A DNA stretch of 64,000 bases from Facklamia lactis (GCF_015863205.1 NZ_JACBXQ010000001.1:372001-436000), one strand, 5' to 3'; positions 34,858-43,902 are shown, counted from the first letter of the stretch. Numbers and translations: made by a program. The notes: generated by a model not told the origin, from the letters alone.

Positions 34858-36583
34858 TTTTTAATTCCTCCTCACTCAATTGTGACGAAGCAATCTTGTA
34901 GTAAATATCTGAATTCCTTAACAACTCTTCATGAGTCCCAATCGCATCAATTCGACCCCGATCCAGCACTACAATTTGATCCGCATGCATAATCGTTCCG
35001 ACTCTCTGTGCCACAATGATGGTCGTGGCTCCCTTCGTCTCTTCCTTAAGTGCTGCTCTCACCTTCGCATCCGTCTTATAATCGAGGGCTGAGAATGAAT
35101 CATCAAAAATATAGATCTCACGATCTTCTATAATGGAACGCGCAATTGACAGACGCTGTTTTTGGCCCCCTGATAGATTCGAACCTTTCTCAGCCAGTTC
35201 TGAATCATAACCTTCTTCTAATTTAGAAAGAAAATCTCGAGCTTGAGATATTTCTGTAGCATGATCCATATCTGCTGTGTCAGCATCATGCTTTCCATAC
35301 CGGAGGTTATCAGCAATTTTTCCCTTGAAGAGCAGAGCACTCTGGGGAGTAAACCCTATTTTCTTCCGCAAATCCCTCAGATCATAATCTCGAACGTCAA
35401 CGCCATCCACCAAAATTTGCCCTCTGGTAACATCATAAAAACGCGGAATCAATTTAACAATCGTTGACTTGCCCGAACCAGTCGATCCAATAAAAGCAAC
35501 TGTTTCGCCAGGGCGTGATTTAAAGGAAATATCTCGTAAAACCGGTTCATCTGCATCAGGATAGGCAAAGTCAACATGCTTAAATTCTAAAGTTCCTCTT
35601 TCTTTTACCTCTTTAACTGGATTTTTAGGGTTTTGAACTGTAATAGGAGCTTTCTGAACATCACCCAAGCGATTCGCTGAAACCGCTGCTCGAGGATACA
35701 TCATAAAGATATTAGCAAAGACAACCAAGGAGAATAAAGCTTGGAATATGTATTCGATAAAAGCTGATAAGGTTCCAACCTGTAGTTCACCAACCGCAAT
35801 CATCTTAGCCCCCATCCAGATAATAGCGATCATCGTCACATTCACCACTAAATAAAAAAGAGAAGGGGCTGCAGCCATAATTTTGAATAAGTTGCCTGAA
35901 GTCTTCCGGTATTGATGGTTTACTGCCATAAACCGATTATTCTGAAAGGCTTCACGATTAAACGCACGAATTACTCTCAATCCTGTAATCGATTCACGCA
36001 AAATCCGATTGAGCTTATCTAAGTATTTTTGTTGTTTCTCGGATAAGGGTTTAGTTGTTAACGCGATAATAACGACAAAAGCCAAAATCATAAACACGGC
36101 CGGAGTAATCCTAAAGCCAAGATTTGGGGCAATCTTCATAATCATAAAAACTGAAAAGACAATCATGACTGGTCCCATCATTCCTTGTTTCAACAGCATT
36201 TCAGTAAATTGTAGAATAACAAAAGCATCATTCGTAATCCGATTCGTCAGGGAGGGAACCCCAAACTCCTGGAACTCATGATGCGATAAATTTAACATTT
36301 TTGAATAAACATCATTTCGAATTTCCATCGTCATTTGATTCACCACTCGACTCGCCATATACATTCTAATAGATCGTGAAATAAATCCTAGTACAGTGAA
36401 TAATACGATCCCCCAAATATAAGGCCAAGCATTCGAAATTTGATTTACCACAATCGCCTTATCAATCATTTCGGCCAGCATAGTGGGAATACCTAAAATT
36501 GAAAGACAAGTGACAATGGTCGATAGAACAACGGCCAAAATTTCCTTGGGAAATTTCTTTAAATATTTCAATATAAACTTCAT
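34844..36583 (-). CDS. Heterodimeric ABC exporter, subunit A
   Basis: 579 residues from the ATG at 36583 (GGGGAGG upstream). It has six membrane helices, then an NBD with Walker A GSTGSGKST and canonical signature NLSGGQKQRLS. Its Walker B is IYIFDDSFSALD: the catalytic Glu is Asp, so the ATP site using this Walker B is degenerate. Subunit B supplies the other, functional half-sites. It is first in the operon and is followed with overlap by subunit B. A multidrug or peptide export role is inferred from the class. Confidence 0.9.
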   Translation of the reverse strand: MKFILKYLKKFPKEILAVVLSTIVTCLSILGIPTMLAEMIDKAIVVNQISNAWPYIWGIVLFTVLGFISRSIRMYMASRVVNQMTMEIRNDVYSKMLNLSHHEFQEFGVPSLTNRITNDAFVILQFTEMLLKQGMMGPVMIVFSVFMIMKIAPNLGFRITPAVFMILAFVVIIALTTKPLSEKQQKYLDKLNRILRESITGLRVIRAFNREAFQNNRFMAVNHQYRKTSGNLFKIMAAAPSLFYLVVNVTMIAIIWMGAKMIAVGELQVGTLSAFIEYIFQALFSLVVFANIFMMYPRAAVSANRLGDVQKAPITVQNPKNPVKEVKERGTLEFKHVDFAYPDADEPVLRDISFKSRPGETVAFIGSTGSGKSTIVKLIPRFYDVTRGQILVDGVDVRDYDLRDLRKKIGFTPQSALLFKGKIADNLRYGKHDADTADMDHATEISQARDFLSKLEEGYDSELAEKGSNLSGGQKQRLSIARSIIEDREIYIFDDSFSALDYKTDAKVRAALKEETKGATTIIVAQRVGTIMHADQIVVLDRGRIDAIGTHEELLRNSDIYYKIASSQLSEEELKIEKE

Positions 36584-37002
36584 AGCAACCTCCCCTTTTA
36601 AAAAATTAATCATATTTGATAGTACTTGACATTTCTTTACTAAGCAAGAAAATAGCTTTTTATTTTAATGCTTTTTAGCAATAAATAAGCCCCTGTTCAA
36701 TTTTTTTAGAACAGAGACTTTTGATACTTAAGTTTTGATTGCTTCCTTTACCATGAGTAACTTGCTTTTTCTCATTTAATCTACTAAATTCATCTTTAGA
36801 ATTAACATGAATCTATGTTGGAATAAATTTAATCGACTACATTTTTCTGTTACTTTATTTGTTGGTCTTCTTTACTCGAAGTCACATCATAATATATATT
36901 AGACCATTATCGTTTTCTTTGATGAAAAACCTAAAATTTAAAGAATGCCTACAAAAGGAAACTAATTTTTCTAAATTAAGTAGATATTGATTCTTAATTT
37001 TA
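36584..37002. other. 419-bp AT-rich gap
   Basis: No gene seen. It contains a hairpin (36688-36720; arms around CTGTTC/GAACAG), probably the terminator for the two small minus-strand frames upstream. The rest looks unstructured. Confidence 0.4.
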
Positions 37003-37200
37003 TCATTTACTGTTTTCTTCTTTAGTCAAAAAATGTACGATTGATTTCAAAAACAAAAGCGAGAACCCTACAAAAACTATGGTATCAGTAACTTTACTAA
37101 AATTTGTTAGTTTATACAAATAAACAAGTAAAACAAGTTGAATTACATATATAAAAATCTTTTTATTCCAAATCTTATTACTGATTAATTTGTTTTGCAC
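37003..37200 (-). CDS. Small membrane protein, unrecognised
   Basis: 65 residues with two hydrophobic helices (about 15-31 and 38-58) and charged ends. It begins with GTG at 37200, with AAAGGG about nine bases upstream. It follows, after four bases, the stop of a 42-codon frame on the same strand. Composition is AT-rich and no family was recognised. It may be real, given the SD and the tight spacing, but such short frames also arise by chance. Confidence 0.4.
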   Translation of the reverse strand: MQNKLISNKIWNKKIFIYVIQLVLLVYLYKLTNFSKVTDTIVFVGFSLLFLKSIVHFLTKEENSK

Positions 37201-37204
37201 TACG

Positions 37205-37333
37205 TCATCCCTTTCTCGGTAAAATCAACTTAAGCTCTAGACCAGACCCTTCTAAAATCTTTTCCCTTGTGAGATACAGCTTTCTAATTATATTTAATTC
37301 TTTTAAAAATTCTACTACTGTTTTTAAATCCAT
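37205..37333 (-). CDS. Possible 42-residue charged peptide
   Basis: An ATG frame reading MDLKTVVEFLKELNIIRKLY and then a further 22 residues rich in Leu, Lys and Glu, ending PRKG. Its N-terminal half would form an amphipathic helix. There is only a weak SD (GAG). Its last codons overlap the SD of the following membrane-protein frame, suggesting coupling. No family recognised. It could be a tiny DNA-binding, toxin/antitoxin or bacteriocin-related peptide; evidence is thin. Confidence 0.3.
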   Translation of the reverse strand: MDLKTVVEFLKELNIIRKLYLTREKILEGSGLELKLILPRKG

Positions 37334-37476
37334 TCAACTCAATTAAAAAGATAAAGGACTATTACATAATCATATTATAAAATTAAACAAATATTATTAA
37401 AAGTTAATATCACAGTGTTTTGTCTCCTATAAAATGAATGCCACTAGCTCAACTTTTTATTTTTCAAACAAAAAAA

Positions 37477-37501
37477 CCAGCAATCAAGAAATGATTGCTG
37501 G
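37477..37501 (-). terminator. Terminator of the YtxH-like gene
   Basis: CCAGCAATCA-agaaa-TGATTGCTGG, then TTTTTTTG on the minus strand. Confidence 0.85.
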
Positions 37502-37513
37502 CCTAACTTTTAA

Positions 37514-38044
37514 TTAATAGTCTGTAGCGAATTCGTCTTGCTGGTCTAATTCGTTACCTACTTCTTCTTTAGTCAATTGAATGGTTGCTTCAGTTGTATC
37601 TTCTAAATCAGATTTTAGAGAAGAAAAATTAGATGTAATATCTCCAAAAGATTTTCCAACTTCGTCTTTTAACTCAGCAATCGCTTCAGCAATAATTTCT
37701 TTCTTATCATACTCACCATGGTCTTCATTTAAACGATTTTGAGTCTTTTCAATTAATGAAAGAACTTGTTCCTTCGCATCGTTTAAGCTAGACTTTATGT
37801 CTTCACTGGCTCCTGAGAAAGATCCTTTTGTTTCTTCAGAGGCTAATTTAGCCACCTCTGTCATGTTTTGACCTTTTTCCACCGCTAGATCTTTGTATTG
37901 ATGAGCTTGATCCATGGCCTCTTTACTCAATTGTGCTGCTTTTTCTTTGTAACGTTGTGTTTCCTCTGGGAATAAAGTATTCGCTAGAAGATAAACTCCT
38001 GCTGCTCCAACAATTGCACCAAATGCACCTTTTAATTTTGCCAT
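37514..38044 (-). CDS. YtxH-like stress protein
   Basis: 176 residues from the ATG at 38044 (AAGGAG at eight bases). A short hydrophobic N-terminal segment (GAIVGAAGVYLLANTLF) is followed by about 150 residues of Lys/Glu/Ala/Gln-rich helix with heptad character. This is the layout of YtxH/gas-vesicle-GvpP-like general stress proteins of Firmicutes. The N-terminal segment may anchor it to the membrane. It is monocistronic with a strong terminator. The molecular function is unknown. Confidence 0.7.
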   Translation of the reverse strand: MAKLKGAFGAIVGAAGVYLLANTLFPEETQRYKEKAAQLSKEAMDQAHQYKDLAVEKGQNMTEVAKLASEETKGSFSGASEDIKSSLNDAKEQVLSLIEKTQNRLNEDHGEYDKKEIIAEAIAELKDEVGKSFGDITSNFSSLKSDLEDTTEATIQLTKEEVGNELDQQDEFATDY

Positions 38045-38177
38045 TATTTTCACTCCTTAATTAAAAAGATCAATATTATTAATCTAGTAATGACTTTATT
38101 ATAGCATGTTCTTAGCAAATCGAAAAAATATATAAATATCGTTATATTTATATATCATTCCTTTTAGGGTTCAAAAA

Positions 38178-38199
38178 AAGACCCTCTTAAAAGGGTCTT
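38178..38199 (-). terminator. Terminator of the AGCS symporter gene
   Basis: AAGACCCT/AGGGTCTT stem followed by a T run on the minus strand. Confidence 0.75.
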
Positions 38200-38216
38200 G
38201 AATAGCGGATATATTC

Positions 38217-39641
38217 TTATTGCCAATAATCTAGCACTTGATCATCCATTCCAATTGATTGAGCTTTAAAGATCGGATTATTTCCTGCTTTTCTTTGTTG
38301 GAGATAATCTTTCAAAGCAGCTAAGGCTTGGTGTCCTAATAAGAGAATGGATGGCAGGTTAATCAAGGCCATTAAGCCCATTAATAAATCAGCCAGATCC
38401 CACAAGAATGTTTGTTCTTGAATCGCTCCAAAGAAAATCAACCCCACACACAAGGCGCGGTAGAACAATTGAAACATTTTCCCAGGTGTTTTACCAAATA
38501 TATAAGCAATATTTGAATCAACATAATACAGATTCCCCACTAAAGTGGTATAACCAAATAAAACCAATGATAAAGATATAAAATAAAAACCAAAAGGTCC
38601 AAAGACAGTCGACAAGGCTTCCTGAATATAAGGAGCCCCCGATAACGCTTCGCTTGGCTGAACTCCAGAGCTAAGCCCCATAAAAGCAGTGGCCGAACAA
38701 ATAATGATGGTATCTAAAAATACTGAGAACATTTGAACAAGTCCTTGCTTAACAGGGTGAGAAACATCTGCGGCGGCGGCAGCATTCGGCGCCGATCCAA
38801 TCCCTGCTTCGTTCGAATACAGTCCCCTCTTAATCCCGTGCATCATACTCGATCCCGCTAATCCACCAAAAATGGCTTTAAAATTAAAAGCATCACTGAA
38901 GATATTTTCAAAAACTTGGGGCATTTGACGGAAATTAATCACTATCATGATAACAGCAGCGAGAACATAAATCACACCCATCACAGGTACGACTTTCTCT
39001 GTCGTTTTGATAATGCGTTTGCCTCCACCAAAGATCACCATACCGGTCAACAAGGCTAGGCATCCACCAATCAACATTGGCGTTAATTCGGCATCATAAA
39101 AGTCATAACTGGAGAATGAACTCTGAATATTATAAGAAGCCAGCATATTGAAGCCAACCGCATAACAAGTAATAATTGATAAAGCAAAAATTATAGCGAC
39201 GAAACGATTCTTTAAACCATTTTCAATGTAATAAGCGGGTCCTCCATAAGAGTCCCCCTCCTCATCTCGCTTCTTGTAAATTTGAGCAAGAGTCGATTCA
39301 ATAAAGGCAGAAGCTCCACCGATAATGGCAACAATCCACATCCAAAAGACTGCTCCATAACCTCCCAAACAGATAGCCGCTGAAACCCCCACAATATTCC
39401 CCGTTCCTACACGGGAAGCAGTCGAGACCATCAAAGCTTGGAAAGAAGACACCCCATCTGCCCGATCAGGTGACTCTGTCAGCACTTTAAAGGTTTCCTT
39501 TAACAGCGTTACTTGAATAAATTTAGTCCGAATAGTGAAATAAAGTCCAACAGATAATAATAAAATAATTAAAATGGGATAGTATAACCAACCATTCAAT
39601 TGGCTTACCACTTGGTGAATACCTTCCATCATTTCTTCCAT
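38217..39641 (-). CDS. AGCS-family sodium:alanine/glycine symporter
   Basis: 474 residues with ten to eleven membrane helices. Family hallmarks are TKFIQ after helix 1, STASRVGTGNIVGVSAAICLGG.GAVFWMW, and KRGLYSNEAGIGSAPNAAAAA in the middle. It imports alanine or glycine with Na+. TAGGAGGG precedes the ATG. No glycine riboswitch was found in the 130-bp upstream region, which mostly holds the terminator of the preceding convergent or colinear genes. It is monocistronic. Confidence 0.93.
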   Translation of the reverse strand: MEEMMEGIHQVVSQLNGWLYYPILIILLLSVGLYFTIRTKFIQVTLLKETFKVLTESPDRADGVSSFQALMVSTASRVGTGNIVGVSAAICLGGYGAVFWMWIVAIIGGASAFIESTLAQIYKKRDEEGDSYGGPAYYIENGLKNRFVAIIFALSIITCYAVGFNMLASYNIQSSFSSYDFYDAELTPMLIGGCLALLTGMVIFGGGKRIIKTTEKVVPVMGVIYVLAAVIMIVINFRQMPQVFENIFSDAFNFKAIFGGLAGSSMMHGIKRGLYSNEAGIGSAPNAAAAADVSHPVKQGLVQMFSVFLDTIIICSATAFMGLSSGVQPSEALSGAPYIQEALSTVFGPFGFYFISLSLVLFGYTTLVGNLYYVDSNIAYIFGKTPGKMFQLFYRALCVGLIFFGAIQEQTFLWDLADLLMGLMALINLPSILLLGHQALAALKDYLQQRKAGNNPIFKAQSIGMDDQVLDYWQ

Positions 39642-39729
39642 AATAATCCCTCCTAGATTTCACTATTATAATAGGAAAGATATTAAATGTCTATTAGAAA
39701 TGAAAAAAATATTTACTTTTTTCAAGCAA

Positions 39730-39763
39730 AAACATCTCGTAAGCGCTCACTTATGAGATGTTT
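39730..39763 (-). terminator. Terminator after the tandem PII-like gene
   Basis: AAACATCTC/GAGATGTTT arms plus inner TAAG/CTTA (39730-39763). TTTTTG follows on the minus strand. Confidence 0.65.
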
Positions 39764-39773
39764 CTAATAATTA

Positions 39774-40421
39774 TTAATTTTGTTGGAAGAGACCGGTTGC
39801 ATTATTAACATCTAGGGTGAAAATAATTCCTTTACCAGGACGATCAATATTCATTGCTTCATTAATTTGTTGGACAATTTCATGAACTTTTTGAGATTCA
39901 ACAATCATGATCACGATTTCTTTCTCTGGTTCAATCTGAATATTAAAAATTTTTGATGCTTTCTCACTTCCCAGTCCTCGTCCATGTAGAATGGTCGCAC
40001 CACCTGCTCCTTCTTCCCGAGCAGCCTTGACGACTTCGTCTCCAGAATCACGGTCCACAATGGTGGCAATTAATTGGTATTCGCTCATATCAGGATCCTC
40101 CTTATCAAATGGATGATTTAATAGATGACTGCCATACACACTACTTGTAGCAAATGAGAACAACACGCCTTTTCCTTTTTTGGCTAGCTGACATTCTTCC
40201 GCCAAAACCTGATGAATTCTTGCTTCATGGTCCTGATTGACTAACATGATCAACATTTCTCTTTTACTATCGTGCAGGCCTAATAGATTCGTTAAAGGAC
40301 TGGAAATGGTTCCTTCTGCTCGAAGAATGGTTCCTCCCGTCGCTCCTGCCTCCCGTGCCTTTTCCAGAAAGAAGGAAGCTGTCCCTTTCTTGACAATTGC
40401 TATGAATAATACTGTTTTCAT
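39774..40421 (-). CDS. Tandem PII-like signalling protein
   Basis: 215 residues made of two PII-like ferredoxin folds in one chain (about 1-100 and 112-215). The halves align: AREAGATGGTILRAEG with AREEGAGGATILHGRG, and GKGVLFSF with GKGIIFTL. Each has the strand-turn-strand (T-loop) region before a hydrophobic strand. PII-like proteins bind nucleotides and control a neighbouring transporter. Here the neighbour, 14 bp upstream in the same operon, is a DUF1538 membrane protein. The ligand is unknown. The usual GlnB Tyr51 uridylylation loop is not recognisable. Confidence 0.8.
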   Translation of the reverse strand: MKTVLFIAIVKKGTASFFLEKAREAGATGGTILRAEGTISSPLTNLLGLHDSKREMLIMLVNQDHEARIHQVLAEECQLAKKGKGVLFSFATSSVYGSHLLNHPFDKEDPDMSEYQLIATIVDRDSGDEVVKAAREEGAGGATILHGRGLGSEKASKIFNIQIEPEKEIVIMIVESQKVHEIVQQINEAMNIDRPGKGIIFTLDVNNATGLFQQN

Positions 40422-40435
40422 GAAATGACCTCCTC

Positions 40436-41899
40436 CTAACCGACGCGTTTGACTTTAAGTTTAAAGATCAGACCCAGCAATTGTATCATTACCACCGGAG
40501 CCATGGCAACCGTCGCAATAATTCCAAATCCATCGGTCACGACATTTGCCTGCGGGAAAAAGTCTGCTGCGCCTTGAGCGAAAGCCAGAATAAAGGTGGC
40601 GGTCATCGGGCCTGAAGCTACCCCTCCCGCATCAAAAGCAATCCCTGTAAAGAGATCGTCTACCAAGAATGATAAAAGATTTGCGACAATAAATCCAGGC
40701 AAGAGATAGTGCCAAATCTGAATAGAAGGATTCATGATCCTTAGAATGGATCCCCCTACTGCCAAACCGACCCCTATCGACAAAGCGCCTAAGAGAAGCT
40801 TACTATTAATATAGCCACCGGTTACTTCTTCCACTTGATCTCCAAGAACATGGACCGCTGGCTCTGCTAACACCACGACCATCCCAATCATAAAGCCTAA
40901 CAAAGGCAACCAAGTCGAATAATTTTCAGCTAGGTGTGTTCCTAAGAAACGGCCCATATCCAGAAATCCTTGATTTACTCCGATCAGAAACAAAACTAAG
41001 CCCAACATTGTGTAGATAACCCCTTTTACAATATCCATTAAGCCTGACTTTTTAATTTTCAACCGCCAAGCATTCATAATGAAAAAGAAAATCACCAAAG
41101 GAGCTAAGGCTAAAGCCGATTCCACTAGTGTATGACCAATCGCCTGAATAAAGGGCTGAATGATGCCTTCTGTATAAAGATACTCTGCTTCAGATCCCTG
41201 AAAATCGCTTCCCATCAAAATGGACAATAACATCACGGCTAAAATCGGGCCAACACTCATAGCTCCTACTAAACCAAATGAGTCTTCCTCCGCCATCCGT
41301 CCCCCTTTTTGGGCAGAAACAGCTGCACCTAGTGAAAGGATAAATGGTGTCGTGAGGGCACCGGTTGTTGCCCCTGAAGCATCAAAAGCAATCGCAATAA
41401 AATCATTTGAAGCGAATAAGCCTAAACACAGGGCAATTCCATAAAAAATTAGAAAGAAATATTTAATGGGGAAAGAAGCTAGAATCCTTACTACACCCCA
41501 TGCAATCATAATCCCGACACCAATCGATACTAAGAACACAATTAAATAGGTCGAAATAGTGCCTCCAAAGGCATCCGACACTTGCTGTCCCAATATCAAG
41601 AGATCAGGCTCTGCGACTGTCACACTAAAACCAAGAATAAAACTTAATAATGCAACGACCTTTCTCGTCGTTGATTCCGCCACCAAAACTCCCATATGTT
41701 CCCCTATCGGAGCCATTCCGACATCGACTCCAAAAAGAAAAATGGTGAGACCTAGAATCAAAAGAATGGCCCCTATCACAAAACGTAACATCATATCTTG
41801 AGAAACATCCACAAAAAAGAATGACAAAATAAGAACGATCACCACTATGGGTAGAACCGAGGCCAAAACCTCTTTCAATTTATCTGTTAATAGTTCCAT
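40436..41899 (-). CDS. DUF1538 membrane protein, internally duplicated
   Basis: 487 residues from the ATG at 41899 (AAGGAGGT); an open extension upstream lacks an SD. It has about twelve membrane helices arranged as two homologous halves: AEPDLLILGQQV matches AEPAVHVLGDQV, and FDASGATTGALTTPFIL matches FDAGGVASGPMTATFIL. This is the DUF1538 repeat. A two-subunit DUF1538 system (UmpAB) has been described as a cation/proton antiporter, to my recollection; here both copies are fused in one protein. It is co-transcribed with a double PII-like protein that probably gates it. Substrate unproven. Confidence 0.8.
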   Translation of the reverse strand: MELLTDKLKEVLASVLPIVVIVLILSFFFVDVSQDMMLRFVIGAILLILGLTIFLFGVDVGMAPIGEHMGVLVAESTTRKVVALLSFILGFSVTVAEPDLLILGQQVSDAFGGTISTYLIVFLVSIGVGIMIAWGVVRILASFPIKYFFLIFYGIALCLGLFASNDFIAIAFDASGATTGALTTPFILSLGAAVSAQKGGRMAEEDSFGLVGAMSVGPILAVMLLSILMGSDFQGSEAEYLYTEGIIQPFIQAIGHTLVESALALAPLVIFFFIMNAWRLKIKKSGLMDIVKGVIYTMLGLVLFLIGVNQGFLDMGRFLGTHLAENYSTWLPLLGFMIGMVVVLAEPAVHVLGDQVEEVTGGYINSKLLLGALSIGVGLAVGGSILRIMNPSIQIWHYLLPGFIVANLLSFLVDDLFTGIAFDAGGVASGPMTATFILAFAQGAADFFPQANVVTDGFGIIATVAMAPVVMIQLLGLIFKLKVKRVG

Positions 41900-42297
41900 C
41901 GCTACCTCCTTTGAATATTTAAATAACTGATCAAAAATTAGCAACTCCACTACAAAATTGTTGACAAAATTTTTTCAATTTTTTAATAAAAATATTTAAT
42001 TTTGGTGTCATCCAAAGAAAGACCCCCAATATGTCCCTTCAAATGCTCGAACAAACTAGAAAAACTTCATCAACAATAGAGTGAGGTCAACCTTATCAAC
42101 ATATGATAAAAAAGGAAGAAATTAACCTTGACGATAAGTTAATAAGCTCTTTAGTCCCTCTTTCTTTACATATCATTTCTATTATATTAATATTGTACCA
42201 TAGTTTAACCGTTTCCGAGAACAAATTGCTCAAATTATATTTTCTAGTCAAAATAGTACTAATTTTCAACAGTCATCAAATTTATAGGAGGTCCTTA
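41900..42297. other. 398-bp intergenic region between divergent genes
   Basis: Contains a plus-strand promoter candidate: TTGACA (41961-41966), 17 bp, TAATAA (41984-41989). A plus-strand frame is open from 42103 into the next gene, but its ATG has no SD, and the AT-rich stretch is more likely a long untranslated leader. Confidence 0.4.
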
Positions 42298-42732
42298 ATG
42301 AATCAATCCATTAGTCTAATTTTCCAAGATTTAGAAGAACTGACTTTTAAAACACCCATCATCAAAGATTTTTCTTATGATATTATGGAAAATAAAATCC
42401 ATACCTATCATTTAAGTCTCGATTATACGAAAATCACTGATCCAGCTTATGTCACAGCCCATGCCTTCCTTAAAGATAACCTAACGGAAGCAGGTCTTCA
42501 GGAATATCTCCTCGCCAAGCATCCCAGTGTCATCAGCCTGAAGATTAAAAATCAAACTGGCCAAGTTCAATCATTCCCACTTGAATGGCAACTTCTCCCC
42601 AACCCCTCCCTGCAAGACTGTCAATGCGAACCTATGAATGCTTTAGCCTATTCATCTTTAGAGGGATCTCTCCTTACAATCGGGAATCATCCTAAACAAA
42701 ATTCCTATTATATGGAAAAAACATTTACTTAA
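42298..42732 (+). CDS. Conserved-looking cytosolic protein, unrecognised
   Basis: 144 residues from the ATG at 42298, behind TATAGGAGG. It is predicted soluble with mixed beta/alpha structure. A segment of note is HTYHLSLDYTKITDPAYVTAH, given here only in its core TYHLSLDYTKITDP. No signal peptide, membrane helix or cofactor motif was seen. Two cysteines occur as CQC near residue 112. I do not recognise the family. It stands alone between the DUF1538 gene and the YtrA-like operon, with its own terminator. Confidence 0.6.
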   Translation: MNQSISLIFQDLEELTFKTPIIKDFSYDIMENKIHTYHLSLDYTKITDPAYVTAHAFLKDNLTEAGLQEYLLAKHPSVISLKIKNQTGQVQSFPLEWQLLPNPSLQDCQCEPMNALAYSSLEGSLLTIGNHPKQNSYYMEKTFT

Positions 42733-42759
42733 ACTGCAAGTCTCACTTGCAGTTTTTTT
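42731..42759 (+). terminator. Terminator of the unrecognised gene at 42298
   Basis: AAACTGCAAG-tctca-CTTGCAGTTT with seven T. Confidence 0.85.
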
Positions 42760-42763
42760 GAGC

Positions 42764-42819
42764 TTGATTTCCAACTGTCTTATATATATAATACAAATGT
42801 GTACTAGGGTATTAATACA
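42764..42819 (+). promoter_or_regulatory. Promoter and operator of the YtrA-like operon
   Basis: TTGATT (42764-42769), 17 bp, TATAAT (42787-42792). Overlapping the start point is the inverted repeat TGTACTA-gggtat-TAATACA (42800-42819), a likely GntR/YtrA site. Confidence 0.6.
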
Positions 42820-42836
42820 AAAAAAGAGGTGAAGCC

Positions 42837-43217
42837 ATGAAATTTGTAAACAATATTCCCATTTATACGCAAATTGTTGAAATCGTTAAACAAAAAATCG
42901 TTATTGGTGAATATCCTCCCGGATTCCAACTGCCCTCACGCCGTCAGTTAGCGGACGAATGGAAAGTAAACCCCAACACCGTCCAAAAAGCTTTTAAAGA
43001 AATGGAGGAATTAGGCATGATCAACACGTTGCCACAACGCCCAAGCACTATTACTGAGGATAGACAATTAATAAATGAACTCAAATCAGAGAGTATCGAT
43101 CTTGCGATCCATTCTCTGGTAACAACTCTTGTGCCAATGGATATAGATATTCAGAAAGTCTTGGATGAAATACAAGCACGCTATCACGAAGCAAAGGAGG
43201 AACGCCATCATGATTGA
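42837..43217 (+). CDS. GntR-family regulator, YtrA type
   Basis: 126 residues. An N-terminal GntR wHTH (about 8-75) includes IYTQIVEIVKQKIVIGEYPPG, shortened here to its core VEIVKQKIVIGEYPPG, then LPSRRQLADEWKVNPNTVQKAF. A short two-helix C-terminal dimerisation region follows (about 80-126), which defines the YtrA subfamily. Such regulators repress ABC-transporter operons and are relieved by cell-wall-active antibiotics. GAGGTG precedes the ATG. Its 3' end overlaps the ATPase gene by eight bases. Confidence 0.9.
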   Translation: MKFVNNIPIYTQIVEIVKQKIVIGEYPPGFQLPSRRQLADEWKVNPNTVQKAFKEMEELGMINTLPQRPSTITEDRQLINELKSESIDLAIHSLVTTLVPMDIDIQKVLDEIQARYHEAKEERHHD

Positions 43218-43902
43218 TATCCAAGGACTCAACAAATCTTTTAAAAATAAGAAGGTGCTCACAGACATCAACTGTCAAATTCAGCCAGGAGAAATCACAG
43301 GCTTAATTGGCCATAATGGAGCTGGTAAATCAACACTCATAAACTGTCTTGCTGGTTTAATTCCCTATCAAGGAGAAATTACTGTTAATCAAGTACCTAT
43401 CGAAAAATCCAAAGGAAGGATTGTTCACGTCAACGACTCACTCAACCTACCTTTTTCCATGACCATCAAAGAATGTAAAGATTTTATGCAGCATTTCTAT
43501 CCTAATTGGAACCAGAAACGGGCAATAGAAATTCAGAAATTCTTTGAATTAGATAACCAAACAAAAATCAAAGAGCTTTCCAAAGGGAATCAAGCTAAAT
43601 TAAATTTAATGTTAGGTCTATCAATTGATGCAGATTATCTCATCTTAGATGAACCTTTCGCTGCCATTGATGTTTTTAGTCGAGAAAAAACACTCGAATT
43701 ATTTGGCCATTTTATTCAAGAGCAATGTGGAGTCCTAGTGTCAACTCACGAATTATATGATGTAGAAGTTTTTATTGATCGTGCCCTCATGATGGAAAAT
43801 GGAAAAATTATACGCTCAGAATATCTTGAAGATCTAAGAGCATCTACAGGACAATCATTAGTTGAATGGGTAAGAGAGGAGATACATTCATGCAAAATAT
43901 AA
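43210..43902 (+). CDS. ABC transporter ATPase (YtrB-like)
   Basis: 230 residues from the ATG at 43210, six bases after AAAGGAGG. Walker A is GHNGAGKST (about 36-44), the signature region is ELSKGNQAKLNLMLGL, Walker B is YLILDEPFAAID, and the switch His is in VSTHEL. LSKGN replaces LSGGQ, as is common in this drug/lantibiotic-type subfamily. It overlaps the regulator upstream and the permease downstream, so the operon is tightly coupled. It powers the permease encoded next. Confidence 0.92.
   Translation: MIDIQGLNKSFKNKKVLTDINCQIQPGEITGLIGHNGAGKSTLINCLAGLIPYQGEITVNQVPIEKSKGRIVHVNDSLNLPFSMTIKECKDFMQHFYPNWNQKRAIEIQKFFELDNQTKIKELSKGNQAKLNLMLGLSIDADYLILDEPFAAIDVFSREKTLELFGHFIQEQCGVLVSTHELYDVEVFIDRALMMENGKIIRSEYLEDLRASTGQSLVEWVREEIHSCKI

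Noticed and set aside
39642-39729. Possible glycine riboswitch before the AGCS symporter
   Set aside because: The upstream region is too short and lacks the paired aptamer cores; it is mostly AT-rich spacer next to the terminator.
42103-42297. In-frame N-terminal extension of the gene at 42298
   Set aside because: No SD at its ATG, hydrophobic AT-rich translation, and a strong SD at the internal ATG.
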